From assembly GCA_946223355.1 (NCBI GenBank), contig CAMIPB010000023.1, forward strand, positions 1 to 35,797: a stretch of DNA of 35,797 nucleotides, in the 5' to 3' direction. This DNA comes from an uncultured Corynebacterium sp. (GTDB lineage Bacteria; Actinomycetota; Actinomycetes; Mycobacteriales; Mycobacteriaceae). The notes under the pieces are model-generated. The model had not been told where the DNA came from. It saw only the letters and a program-made list of their open reading frames with translations, and did no database searches. Numbering within the stretch: position 1 is the first letter of the stretch; the number at the start of each line of letters is the position of its first letter. Of the stretch, positions 8,390 through 15,997 are shown one piece after another. Both the position numbers and the translations under genes were made by a program.

Positions 8390-9753
8390 TGACTCGCAGG
8401 TCCGAAGATTTCAACGATTACCCTAGTCACGTCTGGCCTCGCCATACCAAGCGCGAGGAAGATGGTGTCATCACTATCGCTGGCGTTCCTCTACCGGAGG
8501 TGGCTGAAGAGTTCTCTACTCCTGTGATCGTTTTTGACGAGGATGACTTCCGCCTTCGCTGCCGGGAGATGGCGCAGGCATTCGGCGGCGAGGATCGCGT
8601 TCACTACGCCTCCAAAGCATTCTTGTGTACTGCGGTGGCCAAGATTGTAGATGAAGAGGGACTCAACCTTGATATCGCTTCCGAGAATGAACTACGTATT
8701 GCTCTGGCTGCGCAGTTTCCCCCTGCGCGCATTTCGGCGCATGGCAATAACAAGAGCGCTGAATTTCTGAAATTATGCGTAGAACAAGAGGTAGGCCGCG
8801 TAATCATCGATTCCGCGCAGGAAATTGAGCTACTTGACTTCATCGCTGCCCGCAGCGGGAAGGTGCAAGACGTTCTCGTGCGGGTTACCCCTGGTGTGGA
8901 TGCACACACGCATGAGTTCATTGCTACCAGTCATGAGGATCAAAAATTCGGTCTATCGCTCACTACGGGTGAAGCATTTTCTGCTGTTCAAGCGTGTCTT
9001 AATGCGGAAAATATTAACCTCAAAGGTCTGCATTGCCACGTGGGCTCCCAGGTTTTCGATGCCCAAGGATTTAGCGTTGCAGCTCAACGAGTGCTTGACC
9101 TCTATTCACGCATTAACCGGGAACTGGGTGTAAGTCTCGCGGAGCTAGATTTGGGCGGAGGATTCGGCATTCCGTATATCTCGCCGGAACAGCCACTCGA
9201 CGTGCGCAAACTAGCTCATGACCTCTTAGCCGCAGTGGCATCTACCGCCCAGCAACTAGGTATTGACCCACCCAAGGTATTAGTCGAGCCAGGCAGATCC
9301 ATTGCAGGGCCAGCAGCGGTGACCGTGTATGAGGTGGGAACCATCAAGGACGTCGTCACTGGCAAACATGATGTGCCAGTACGCCGCTACCTAAGCGTTG
9401 ATGGTGGAATGAGCGATAACATTCGCCCGGCTTTGTACGAAGCTGAATATGACATGCGGGTGGTAAATAAATTCACCGACGGAGAGCTTATCGACGCCCG
9501 CGTGGTCGGTGCGCACTGTGAATCAGGGGATATCTTGGTGAATGAAATGCAGGCGCCAGAGGACATCGAGACTGGTGACTTGGTAGCGCTTGCAGCTACT
9601 GGTGCCTACTGTTACGCGATGTCCTCGCGGTATAACGCATTTGTACGTCCCGCCGTAGTGGGCGTTCGCGCTGGTGTAATAAAGCCGATGCTGCGCCGTG
9701 AGACCGTGGACGATCTCCTGTCCCTCGACGTCGGGTTGCATAAAAACCAATAG
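8389..9753 (+). CDS. lysA: Diaminopimelate decarboxylase
   Basis: A 454-residue PLP enzyme of fold type III that decarboxylates meso-diaminopimelate to L-lysine, the last step of lysine synthesis. Lys76 in HYASKAF is the PLP lysine of the alanine-racemase-like barrel. GGGFGIPY holds the phosphate-binding glycines, EPGRSI follows, and Cys377 in CESGD is the conserved residue that acts from the partner subunit of the dimer. The length is normal for the family. Its ATG overlaps the argS stop, so the two are translationally coupled. Because meso-diaminopimelate is also a wall component, this step divides the pool between lysine and peptidoglycan. Confidence 0.96.
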   Translation: MTRRSEDFNDYPSHVWPRHTKREEDGVITIAGVPLPEVAEEFSTPVIVFDEDDFRLRCREMAQAFGGEDRVHYASKAFLCTAVAKIVDEEGLNLDIASENELRIALAAQFPPARISAHGNNKSAEFLKLCVEQEVGRVIIDSAQEIELLDFIAARSGKVQDVLVRVTPGVDAHTHEFIATSHEDQKFGLSLTTGEAFSAVQACLNAENINLKGLHCHVGSQVFDAQGFSVAAQRVLDLYSRINRELGVSLAELDLGGGFGIPYISPEQPLDVRKLAHDLLAAVASTAQQLGIDPPKVLVEPGRSIAGPAAVTVYEVGTIKDVVTGKHDVPVRRYLSVDGGMSDNIRPALYEAEYDMRVVNKFTDGELIDARVVGAHCESGDILVNEMQAPEDIETGDLVALAATGAYCYAMSSRYNAFVRPAVVGVRAGVIKPMLRRETVDDLLSLDVGLHKNQ

Positions 9754-9761
9754 TTTATGCA

Positions 9762-9795
9762 GCCGGGCTGTTGCCCGACGGAAGGGTTGCGGGCT
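9762..9795 (+). terminator. Weak terminator-like stems behind lysA
   Basis: Two overlapping GC stems can form: GCCGGGC with GCCCGAC (9762-9779, one mismatch, loop TGTT), or GCCCG with CGGGC (9773-9795) followed by TTTC. They share one arm and exclude each other. They lie within 45 bp of the lysA stop and ahead of the hom promoter region, so ending argS-lysA transcription is the simplest role. The T run is poor. Confidence 0.35.
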
Positions 9796-9828
9796 TTCAA
9801 TAGGGGAAGTATTGCAAAATGGCTGAAA

Positions 9829-9844
9829 TAGACCGCTAAGTCTG
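9829..9844. promoter_or_regulatory. McbR-type operator upstream of hom
   Basis: TAGAC, six bases, then GTCTG. The McbR consensus in C. glutamicum is TAGAC-N6-GTCTA, so only the last base differs. McbR is the TetR-family repressor of methionine and cysteine genes and is known to act on hom there. The site is 84 bp upstream of the hom start and abuts a possible -10 (TATCAT at 9845-9850); a second possible -10, TATGAT, is at 9870-9875. McbR itself is not in the window. Confidence 0.7.
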
Positions 9845-9928
9845 TATCATTGGTTTGGTAACTATTCACTATGATGTACCTGGCGAGGAACTCGGTACGA
9901 ACTCGAGAAAAGAGGTAAGGGGTAAACC

Positions 9929-11233
9929 ATGGCAGTTGGTGTCGCGCTACTCGGTATGGGCACAGTGGGCGCGGAGGTTTTCCGCTTGCTCGGTGAGAAG
10001 AAAGCAGATTTTTCAAAACGCATCGGTGGCGACGTTGAAATCAAGGGCGTCGCAGTATCTGATTTGTCGAAGCCGCGTCCAGGTGTGCCGGATGAACTGC
10101 TCACGGATGATGCTATCGGACTGATTAACCGAGATGACGTTGACATTGTGGTTGAAGTTATTGGTGGCATTGACTACCCACGTGAGCTCGTTCTCGCCGC
10201 GCTATCTGCTGGAAAGTCAGTAGTCACTGCAAACAAGGCACTGGTTGCCGCACATGCTGACGAGCTAGCAGCGGAAGCTGATAAAGCAAATGTGGACCTT
10301 TATTTCGAGGCTGCAGTAGCTGCCGCAATTCCTGTCGTAGGTATGCTGCGCCGTTCATTGGCGGGCGATACCATCCAGCGCATCTCCGGAATTGTCAACG
10401 GAACCACCAACTTCATTCTGGACGCCATGGCCTCCACGGGCGCAAGCTACGAGGATGCTCTAGCTGAAGCCACGCGCCTGGGCTATGCAGAAGCAGATCC
10501 AACAGCAGATGTAGAAGGCCACGACGCTGCATCTAAGGCTGCAATCATGGCGTCGCTTGGCTTTTATACCCGTGTGGGATTCGAAGACGTGCACTGTGAG
10601 GGCATCTCGAATATCACTGCGGAGGATATCCAGGCAGCTGACCAAGCAGGCTACGTCATTAAGCTTCTAGCAATTTGTGAGCGCCTAAAGGATAAAGAAG
10701 GAAATGAATCTGTAAACGCTCGCGTCCATCCAACTTTGGTTCCCAAAGAGCATCCGCTGGCGAGTGTGTCCGAATCCTACAACGCTATCTTTGTGGAAGC
10801 AGAGGCAGCAGGTTCTCTGATGTTTTACGGCAACGGCGCTGGCGGTAATCCCACCGCGTCCGCAGTGCTGGGAGATTTGGTGGGCGCTGCCCGAAACAAG
10901 GTTCACGGCGGCCGAGCCCCAGGGGAGAACACCTATGCTGGACTGCCCATTGCAAGCTTCGGCGACGTATTTACCCGCTACCACATTGACATGGTGGTTG
11001 CGGATCGTGCAGGTATGCTCGCCGAGGTCGCAGAGGTATTCGCCGAAGCGGGAGTATCTATCCGCACTGTCCGTCAGGAAGATACCGGTGATACCGCACG
11101 TCTTATTGTGCTGACGCACTCTGCCCGTGAAGAAGTGTTGGCAAAGACTGTGCAGAAGCTGGAGGACGTGGACGGCGTAGAGATCGTTGACTCTGTCATC
11201 CGTATGGGCTCGGATAAGCCCCAGGCAAGTTAG
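9929..11233 (+). CDS. hom: Homoserine dehydrogenase
   Basis: A 434-residue enzyme that reduces aspartate semialdehyde to homoserine with NAD(P)H, the branch point away from lysine toward threonine and methionine. The N-terminal Rossmann motif is LLGMGTVG (8-15). The catalytic domain carries ANKALVA and the family signature in GIVNGTTNFIL. A C-terminal ACT domain (about 355-430, starting near VVADRAGMLAEV) is the site of threonine feedback inhibition in this family. The start is just ahead of the conserved VGVALLG, which makes the N terminus shorter than I remember for C. glutamicum. AGAGG and AAGGGG lie a little upstream. It is followed by thrB after 12 bp in one operon. Confidence 0.97.
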   Translation: MAVGVALLGMGTVGAEVFRLLGEKKADFSKRIGGDVEIKGVAVSDLSKPRPGVPDELLTDDAIGLINRDDVDIVVEVIGGIDYPRELVLAALSAGKSVVTANKALVAAHADELAAEADKANVDLYFEAAVAAAIPVVGMLRRSLAGDTIQRISGIVNGTTNFILDAMASTGASYEDALAEATRLGYAEADPTADVEGHDAASKAAIMASLGFYTRVGFEDVHCEGISNITAEDIQAADQAGYVIKLLAICERLKDKEGNESVNARVHPTLVPKEHPLASVSESYNAIFVEAEAAGSLMFYGNGAGGNPTASAVLGDLVGAARNKVHGGRAPGENTYAGLPIASFGDVFTRYHIDMVVADRAGMLAEVAEVFAEAGVSIRTVRQEDTGDTARLIVLTHSAREEVLAKTVQKLEDVDGVEIVDSVIRMGSDKPQAS

Positions 11234-11245
11234 GGACATAGCGTA

Positions 11246-12172
11246 ATGACCAACTACTCCTCGTTGGATGTGGGAGCCACCGTCGAAGTCACAGTCCCCG
11301 CATCCAGCGCCAACCTCGGGCCAGGCTATGACACTTTAGGTCTTGCGGTGAGCTTGTATGACACAGTGACCGTGGAGGTTGTCTCTGAAGGTATCGAAGT
11401 AGCCGTAACCGGTGAAGGTGCTGGCGAGCTGCCTAGTGACGGAACTCATTTGGTGGTTCAGGCAATCCAGTTGGGGCTGCGCACTGCGGGGTTTCAAGCA
11501 CCTGGTCTAAAGGTCACGTGTGTCAACTCAATTCCGCAGTCGCGTGGGCTAGGTTCGTCGGCAGCCGCGGCAGTTGCGGGTGTCGTAGCGGCTAACGGAT
11601 TGATGGGTTTTACACTGAGCAACGAAGAACTTGTTCAGTTAGCTTCTACCTTTGAAGGACATCCTGACAATGCAGCCGCGTCTGTACTGGGCGCAGCGAT
11701 AGTGTCATGGACCATTGCAGACAGCCAAGGCCAGCCAAAGTTCCATGCACGATCATTTCCTGTGCACCCAGACATTAAGGCCACCGCGTTTGTGCCTGAT
11801 ACACGCGTGTCCACTCAAAGCGTGCGTAAGGTGCTTCCGGCTAGTATTAGCCATGCAGACGCCTCCTTTAATGCTGGGCGTGCTGCACTAAATCTCTATG
11901 CTTTACAGCACGAGCCAGGGTTGTTAATGGAAGCAACCGAAGACAAGTTGCATCAGCCATACCGAAAGCAGGTGCTGGTGGACTCATTCGCATGGGTGGA
12001 AACTCTGCGCGATAAGGGTTTTGCTGCTTATCTTTCTGGTGCAGGCCCGACTGTAATGGCCTTGCACACGGACCCACTGCCGCAGGAGCTGATTGCCCAG
12101 GCTCAGCAGGAAGGTATTGCAGTCTTGGAGCTTGAGCCTGCTGGCCCGGTTGACGTAAACGTCTTAGCTTAA
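11246..12172 (+). CDS. thrB: Homoserine kinase
   Basis: A 308-residue GHMP-family kinase that phosphorylates homoserine to O-phosphohomoserine on the way to threonine. The GHMP pattern is clear: substrate-side PASSANLGPGYD at 18-29, the ATP-binding GLGSSAAA loop at 101-108, and the C-terminal LSGAGPTVMAL motif. Length is normal. It follows hom by 12 bp with an AGGGA site in the gap, so it shares the hom promoter and its McbR-type operator. It converges on the regulator gene at 12183 with only 10 bp between stops and no clear terminator. Confidence 0.97.
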   Translation: MTNYSSLDVGATVEVTVPASSANLGPGYDTLGLAVSLYDTVTVEVVSEGIEVAVTGEGAGELPSDGTHLVVQAIQLGLRTAGFQAPGLKVTCVNSIPQSRGLGSSAAAAVAGVVAANGLMGFTLSNEELVQLASTFEGHPDNAAASVLGAAIVSWTIADSQGQPKFHARSFPVHPDIKATAFVPDTRVSTQSVRKVLPASISHADASFNAGRAALNLYALQHEPGLLMEATEDKLHQPYRKQVLVDSFAWVETLRDKGFAAYLSGAGPTVMALHTDPLPQELIAQAQQEGIAVLELEPAGPVDVNVLA

Positions 12173-12182
12173 GGCTTAGAAT

Positions 12183-12920
12183 CTAGGGCGTCTGGCTGCG
12201 TACCTGCACTGCGCAGGTGCCTGGTCCTGATTTTGGAATCAGCTTGAGTTGGAGCTTGCCGTTGGTATTGCTTTTAGCAACCTCTTGCAAAAACCCGTCA
12301 TGTACAGCACAGATAAAACGTGAAGGCTGCATGCCGGAAGTAGTGAATGGGCACGCGTTTAGATCGATGTTCTCGTTATCTTGCATGGGCCGGGCTGCTC
12401 CCTTTGCAGGAAATTCATGCGGCGCCACAGTTGGATCAAAGCCCATATCTCGCAGACGGCGAAACAGCGGGCCGATGAAGTGGTTGTTCTCATTCAAGTC
12501 CATACCGTTGTCTCGCATAGCGCGGGCCCAACGCATTCCAATGGAGCGGGCTTTCTCCCAGTCAGCTTCTGAAAGGCTGTCTTTGTCTGCGACCATCGAA
12601 GCTAGGACTTCAATTAGCGTGACGTATTCTTCCGCGATAGCACGAGAATCTGGGATACGTACTTGGAAGATGAGAGATGGACGACCACGGCCCTGTGCTG
12701 GAGCAGTAATTACGCGTACTGCGTCTTGGGCCACGAGCTCGTCTAGGTGGCCTCGAGCAGTGTTGACGTGCATTCCCAGTGCTTGCGCGATGTCGGCTGC
12801 GCGGGCACCTTCTGGAAAGGTCTGCAGCGTGGATAAAACCTCGCGCTGTTTTGGGGATAGCTTGAGCGACTCTGGGAAGAGTTCCGCTGCGGCGCGTGGC
12901 GCGTGATGTGAAACAGCCAT
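12183..12920 (-). CDS. arnR: ArnR-like Fe-S winged-helix regulator
   Basis: A 245-residue transcription factor. A winged helix-turn-helix covers about 20-90 (SPKQREVLSTL, then ARAADIAQALGMHVNTARGH as the recognition region, with a wing containing GRGRPS). The C-terminal part holds three cysteines, Cys190 (NACPF), Cys204 (FICAVHDG) and Cys236 (GTCAV), a pattern like SufR/COG2345-type Fe-S regulators. In C. glutamicum, ArnR lies at this same locus after hom-thrB and represses narKGHJI and hmp; its Fe-S cluster needs three cysteines and responds to NO. Position and cysteines agree, so I call it ArnR-like, but its nar targets are not here. It follows modBC by 3 bp as the last gene of the DUF2249-modA-modBC-arnR run. 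Confidence 0.72.
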   Translation of the reverse strand: MAVSHHAPRAAAELFPESLKLSPKQREVLSTLQTFPEGARAADIAQALGMHVNTARGHLDELVAQDAVRVITAPAQGRGRPSLIFQVRIPDSRAIAEEYVTLIEVLASMVADKDSLSEADWEKARSIGMRWARAMRDNGMDLNENNHFIGPLFRRLRDMGFDPTVAPHEFPAKGAARPMQDNENIDLNACPFTTSGMQPSRFICAVHDGFLQEVAKSNTNGKLQLKLIPKSGPGTCAVQVRSQTP

Positions 12921-12923
12921 GAG

Positions 12924-14795
12924 TTAGATCCTTTCGACGCGCACCAGTTCGGGTATAAGTGTGCACTCTAGTTTACTACCAATGGTGAGGGAAAACCCTA
13001 ACAAAATATGTGGGGGTAGCAACACTGTGAGAGCAACCGAATCGTTGACAGTCAGTTGAGCAGCCAAAAGCCCGCCTCCGGATGCCTCAAATGCACTAAT
13101 CCTGCCAGTTAAAACGTCGTTGTTAAATTGGCCACCGTTACCTTTTATCACAACCGCTGATGCAGGAAAGCTCACTCGAACCTCTTGGCCACGCGCTAAA
13201 GCTGGAGACATTACCTCTCCAGATACGCGATACTGAGTCCCTTTGAGTTGGACCGAGACCTGTTCAGAGCTGACTGAAGAGGACAGCACTGTGCCTGAAA
13301 GAACGTTCATTCCCAGCAGGTGCTTGCTGAAGTCAGTAGGAGGATCTTGTGTGAACTGGAGCAACGACTGCGATGATTTCACTCGCCCGGCTTCCATCGT
13401 CGTGACGTGGTCTGCCAAGACCGTTACGTCACCGACATTGTGAGTAACCAGCACCGTGGTTCTATCTTGTCGAGTTTTTTGGAGAAACTTTCGCCACTGG
13501 GCAGCTGAATTTACATCCATTGCTGCCAGGGGTTCATCGAGTAGCAGAATGCGTGGGCGAACTGCTAAAGCGCGAACGAGTGCCACCTGTGCCGCTTGAC
13601 CTCCTGATAAGGCAGGCACAGGGATATCAGCTAGTTCCGTGAGTCCTGCGGCGTCTAAGAGAAGATCGGTACGCTTTTCGTCCCTAGAAGCCATGGTAAT
13701 GGCTTTATGAACGGTGGCAGTTGGTGGCAAGCCGGGGGACTGGGTCAAAAGAACTACAGATTCTTTGGTTGAAGAGTCTATAAGAAAATCTGGGGAGCTG
13801 ATGCGGCCCGCGATATGCTTCATCAGCGTTGTCTTACCAGCGCCATTGGGACCTATTACCGCAGTGATAGCCGACGCGGGAAAAATAAAGAGCTCGCCTT
13901 GATACGTGAGCTTAAGTGGCTTGGGATCATCTTTGGGGGTAGTGAGCGTAGCGAGTGCAGCACAATCCAGAGTGCTTTGCTTATGTGGACGCGGCGAGTG
14001 TTGTTTGCGGAGTAAAGCAGGCAAGCTCGCTAGAGCCAGGCACAATATCGCAATGCCCACCAGCAATGCAGAAAGGGCGTAAGCAGCATCTTGATTGGTC
14101 TCCCGGGCTAAATAGATTCCTAGCGGCATTGTACGAGTTTGCCCCGGCATTGACCCAGCAAAGGTGAGCGTCGTGCCAAATTCACCCAAAGAACGGGCGA
14201 GAGCTAGACCCGTTCCGGTCGCAATAGCGGGTATAACGGCGGGGAGGATAATATGTCGCAATACCGCGAAAGTACTCATGCCTACGCTGCGCGCAGAAGC
14301 GATGATTTCTTCATCTAGTTGGCGTAAGGCTGCGTCTACGGTGACAACCACAAAGGGCAAACAAATAAATGTATGTGCGGCAACTACTCCGGGAAAAGCG
14401 AAGGCGAGGTTGAACCCGAGGGCGTCTAGCAATGGTGCGGCGAAACCGTTGCGCCCCAACGCAGCCGAGAGCGCCATACCGCCCACCACAGGGGGCAGCG
14501 CCAGTGGAAGTAGCACAAGCCCTCGGGCGACTACTGCGCCCTTGCGCAGGGTCTGTAGCCATAGTGCCAAGGGCACACCCAAAACCACAGTAAGCAGAGT
14601 TGCCTCAACGGAGGAAAAGAATGAGACTTTGAGCAATGAGGCGGTGTCCTCATTGCGTAATAGCTCGCCCATGTGACGCCACGGGACTTTGCCCGCTAGA
14701 GCCACAACTGGTGCCACAATATAGATGATGGCTGCGAAAGCGAGCGCTGTGACAACTAGCGGGACTTTATGAGCCGATGTGTTTTTAGCGCTCAA
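12924..14795 (-). CDS. modBC: Molybdate ABC transporter, fused permease and ATPase (ModBC)
   Basis: A single chain of about 623 residues joins the ModB permease, the ModC ATPase and a C-terminal Mop region. ModB (about 10-265) has six membrane segments and the EAA coupling loop (SARSVGMSTFAVLRHIILP). ModC (about 295-480) has Walker A GPNGAGKTT (315-323), signature LSGGQ, Walker B ILLLDEP and the H-loop VTHN. The tail (about 500-623) looks like two Mop/TOBE domains that bind oxyanions. No stop or frameshift separates the parts, so this looks like a true fusion. Start is uncertain: TTG 14795, with GGAAGAAG upstream, is chosen; TTG 14822 would overlap modA more. Together with ModA it imports molybdate for the cofactor made by the moa/moe/mob genes nearby. 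Confidence 0.9.
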   Translation of the reverse strand: MSAKNTSAHKVPLVVTALAFAAIIYIVAPVVALAGKVPWRHMGELLRNEDTASLLKVSFFSSVEATLLTVVLGVPLALWLQTLRKGAVVARGLVLLPLALPPVVGGMALSAALGRNGFAAPLLDALGFNLAFAFPGVVAAHTFICLPFVVVTVDAALRQLDEEIIASARSVGMSTFAVLRHIILPAVIPAIATGTGLALARSLGEFGTTLTFAGSMPGQTRTMPLGIYLARETNQDAAYALSALLVGIAILCLALASLPALLRKQHSPRPHKQSTLDCAALATLTTPKDDPKPLKLTYQGELFIFPASAITAVIGPNGAGKTTLMKHIAGRISSPDFLIDSSTKESVVLLTQSPGLPPTATVHKAITMASRDEKRTDLLLDAAGLTELADIPVPALSGGQAAQVALVRALAVRPRILLLDEPLAAMDVNSAAQWRKFLQKTRQDRTTVLVTHNVGDVTVLADHVTTMEAGRVKSSQSLLQFTQDPPTDFSKHLLGMNVLSGTVLSSSVSSEQVSVQLKGTQYRVSGEVMSPALARGQEVRVSFPASAVVIKGNGGQFNNDVLTGRISAFEASGGGLLAAQLTVNDSVALTVLLPPHILLGFSLTIGSKLECTLIPELVRVERI

Positions 14796-15576
14796 ATCCG
14801 TGCTTCTTCCATTGAGTGCCAAAATCCGTGTGTAACAAATCTAAAATGTGCGTTGCTGCCTCAGCATTAGGGGCATCAGCTGTGACTGCCCCCACTATCT
14901 CATTGGGGAATTCCTGGGCGTGCGGGAGATCAATAATTTCAACTTTGTCTCCAGCGGCTACTGCATCCGTGGAATAAACCCAGCCGGCATCTGCTTGTCC
15001 AGAAGCTACTTTGCCCAGTACGTCGGCGACTTGATGTTCCAGTGAATCGGCCTGAATCTTCGCTCCATTACGTTCCATGATGCGGTGGGTGACCTCACCG
15101 CACGGGACTTGTAGGTCGCAAGCAACGAATACGTCGGATGGGCTTATATCAGCGATGCTGTGAATCTGTGCAGGATTATTTTTGGGCACGACCATGACCA
15201 TGTGATTGCGAGCAAGGGTGACTGGCTGTGTCACTGTGCCCTGCGAGAGCGCCTGGTTCATAGACGCAGATGACGCTGTGATGAGGATGTCTGCGGGTGC
15301 GCCGTCTGCTAGTCCTTGGACGAGGGTGGATGACCCTGCGTTGGTGACGTTAATTTGCAGTGCCGGATCCAGCTTGGCCGCTGCAGTGAGTAAATCCCCA
15401 TTGATGACGCGCGTGGACGAGGCGGCGTGTATCTGCAAGGCGGTAGTTGATGGTTGCCCAGGCATGCACGATGAAACAAAAATGGTTATAAACAAGAAAA
15501 CGCACGCGAGACTACACGCCTGCAAGCTAAGCGGGCGGTGTAGTGATTGCATGCGTGTTCTCGTGCGGCGGTCCAT
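14785..15576 (-). CDS. modA: Molybdate-binding lipoprotein
   Basis: A 263-residue periplasmic-type solute-binding protein for molybdate (or tungstate). The N-terminal lipoprotein signal ends in the lipobox VSSC (cysteine at 37), so it is anchored to the outer face of the membrane. The ModA fold is recognisable from NAGSSTLVQGLADGAPADILITAS, with the serines that contact the oxyanion, and from GKVASGQADAGWVYSTDAVA. No Shine-Dalgarno precedes the ATG, but a TACGAT box ends 8 nt before it, which suggests a leaderless mRNA. Its 3' end overlaps the start of modBC. Confidence 0.92.
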   Translation of the reverse strand: MDRRTRTRMQSLHRPLSLQACSLACVFLFITIFVSSCMPGQPSTTALQIHAASSTRVINGDLLTAAAKLDPALQINVTNAGSSTLVQGLADGAPADILITASSASMNQALSQGTVTQPVTLARNHMVMVVPKNNPAQIHSIADISPSDVFVACDLQVPCGEVTHRIMERNGAKIQADSLEHQVADVLGKVASGQADAGWVYSTDAVAAGDKVEIIDLPHAQEFPNEIVGAVTADAPNAEAATHILDLLHTDFGTQWKKHGFER

Positions 15577-15584
15577 ACTGGACT

Positions 15585-15615
15585 ATCGTAGCCAGGCTGA
15601 CCCCACGGTGATCAA
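15585..15615 (-). promoter_or_regulatory. modA: Candidate modA promoter (leaderless)
   Basis: On the minus strand TTGATC (15610-15615) and TACGAT (15585-15590) are 19 nt apart, and the -10 ends 8 nt before the modA ATG. Transcription would start at or next to the ATG. It lies in the 50-bp gap between the DUF2249 gene and modA, so modA can be expressed apart from that gene. Confidence 0.45.
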
Positions 15616-15626
15616 AGTGTTCAAAT

Positions 15627-15887
15627 TTATGCAGTGCGCGTGAATTTGATGTGGAAGTCTTGTGGATCTTCTTTAAGGTATTCCAGCTCGAATGTTTCAG
15701 GGCGCGCTTCAATTTCCTTCAGCAGCGGCACTGGGTTGTGTGGTGCGATGAGGATCATGGATTCGCCCACGTTGCGGGTATCGAGTGCACCATGAATTGC
15801 GCCGTGGCGTACTGCGTGTGGAATCTCGGATGCGTTCAGGGTTGGGATTTCTCCTGCGTTACGAGCATCAGAAATGGGAAGCTGCAT
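15627..15887 (-). CDS. DUF2249 domain protein
   Basis: An 86-residue cytoplasmic protein of the small SirA/TusA-like DUF2249 family. The domain covers about 18-85: HGALDTRNVGESMILIAPHNP is the typical strand-helix-strand with the xPHxP loop, followed by PLLKEIEARP. The start has a very strong AGGAGG five bases before ATG. From memory, DUF2249 genes cluster with denitrification, hemerythrin and NnrS genes in other bacteria; the biochemical role is not established. Here it is the first minus-strand gene, divergent from the nnrS-like gene, which ties it to the nitrite/NO module rather than to molybdate uptake alone. Confidence 0.8.
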   Translation of the reverse strand: MQLPISDARNAGEIPTLNASEIPHAVRHGAIHGALDTRNVGESMILIAPHNPVPLLKEIEARPETFELEYLKEDPQDFHIKFTRTA

Positions 15888-15924
15888 AAGATCCTCCTGG
15901 TAAGGGAAACGGAAATAACATGAA

Positions 15925-15967
15925 ACTCAAATGAGTAAATTCATCGTGCACGTGGTGCGAGTTCCAC
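15925..15967. promoter_or_regulatory. Divergent control region with two inverted repeats
   Basis: The 110 bp between the DUF2249 gene and the nnrS-like gene hold two inverted repeats. ACTCAAATGAGT (15925-15936) has perfect 5-bp arms. GTGGTGCGAGTTCCAC (15952-15967) has 4-bp outer arms and overlaps the candidate -35 TTCCAC at 15962-15967. Each lies where a regulator could control one of the two directions. ArnR is the obvious nearby candidate, but no binding consensus is available to me. Confidence 0.35.
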
Positions 15968-15990
15968 ATTAGACCAAAAATTAGTACGAT
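15962..15990 (+). promoter_or_regulatory. Candidate promoter of the nnrS-like/nirK operon (leaderless)
   Basis: TTCCAC (15962-15967) and TACGAT (15985-15990) with an ideal 17-nt spacer. The -10 ends 7 nt before GTG 15998, so transcription would begin at that codon. This is also why GTG 15998 is preferred over ATG 15989, which would lie inside the -10. The same TACGAT box is used in front of modA. Confidence 0.5.
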
Positions 15991-15997
15991 GAAAACC

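Noticed and set aside
10685..11239. 184-codon minus-strand frame opposite hom
   Set aside because: Cys/His-rich antisense shadow of the ACT-domain part of hom; no ribosome site.
12217..12906. 229-codon plus-strand frame opposite the ArnR-like gene
   Set aside because: Ser/Arg/Pro-rich antisense composition; the minus-strand frame has a clear winged helix-turn-helix and cysteine pattern.
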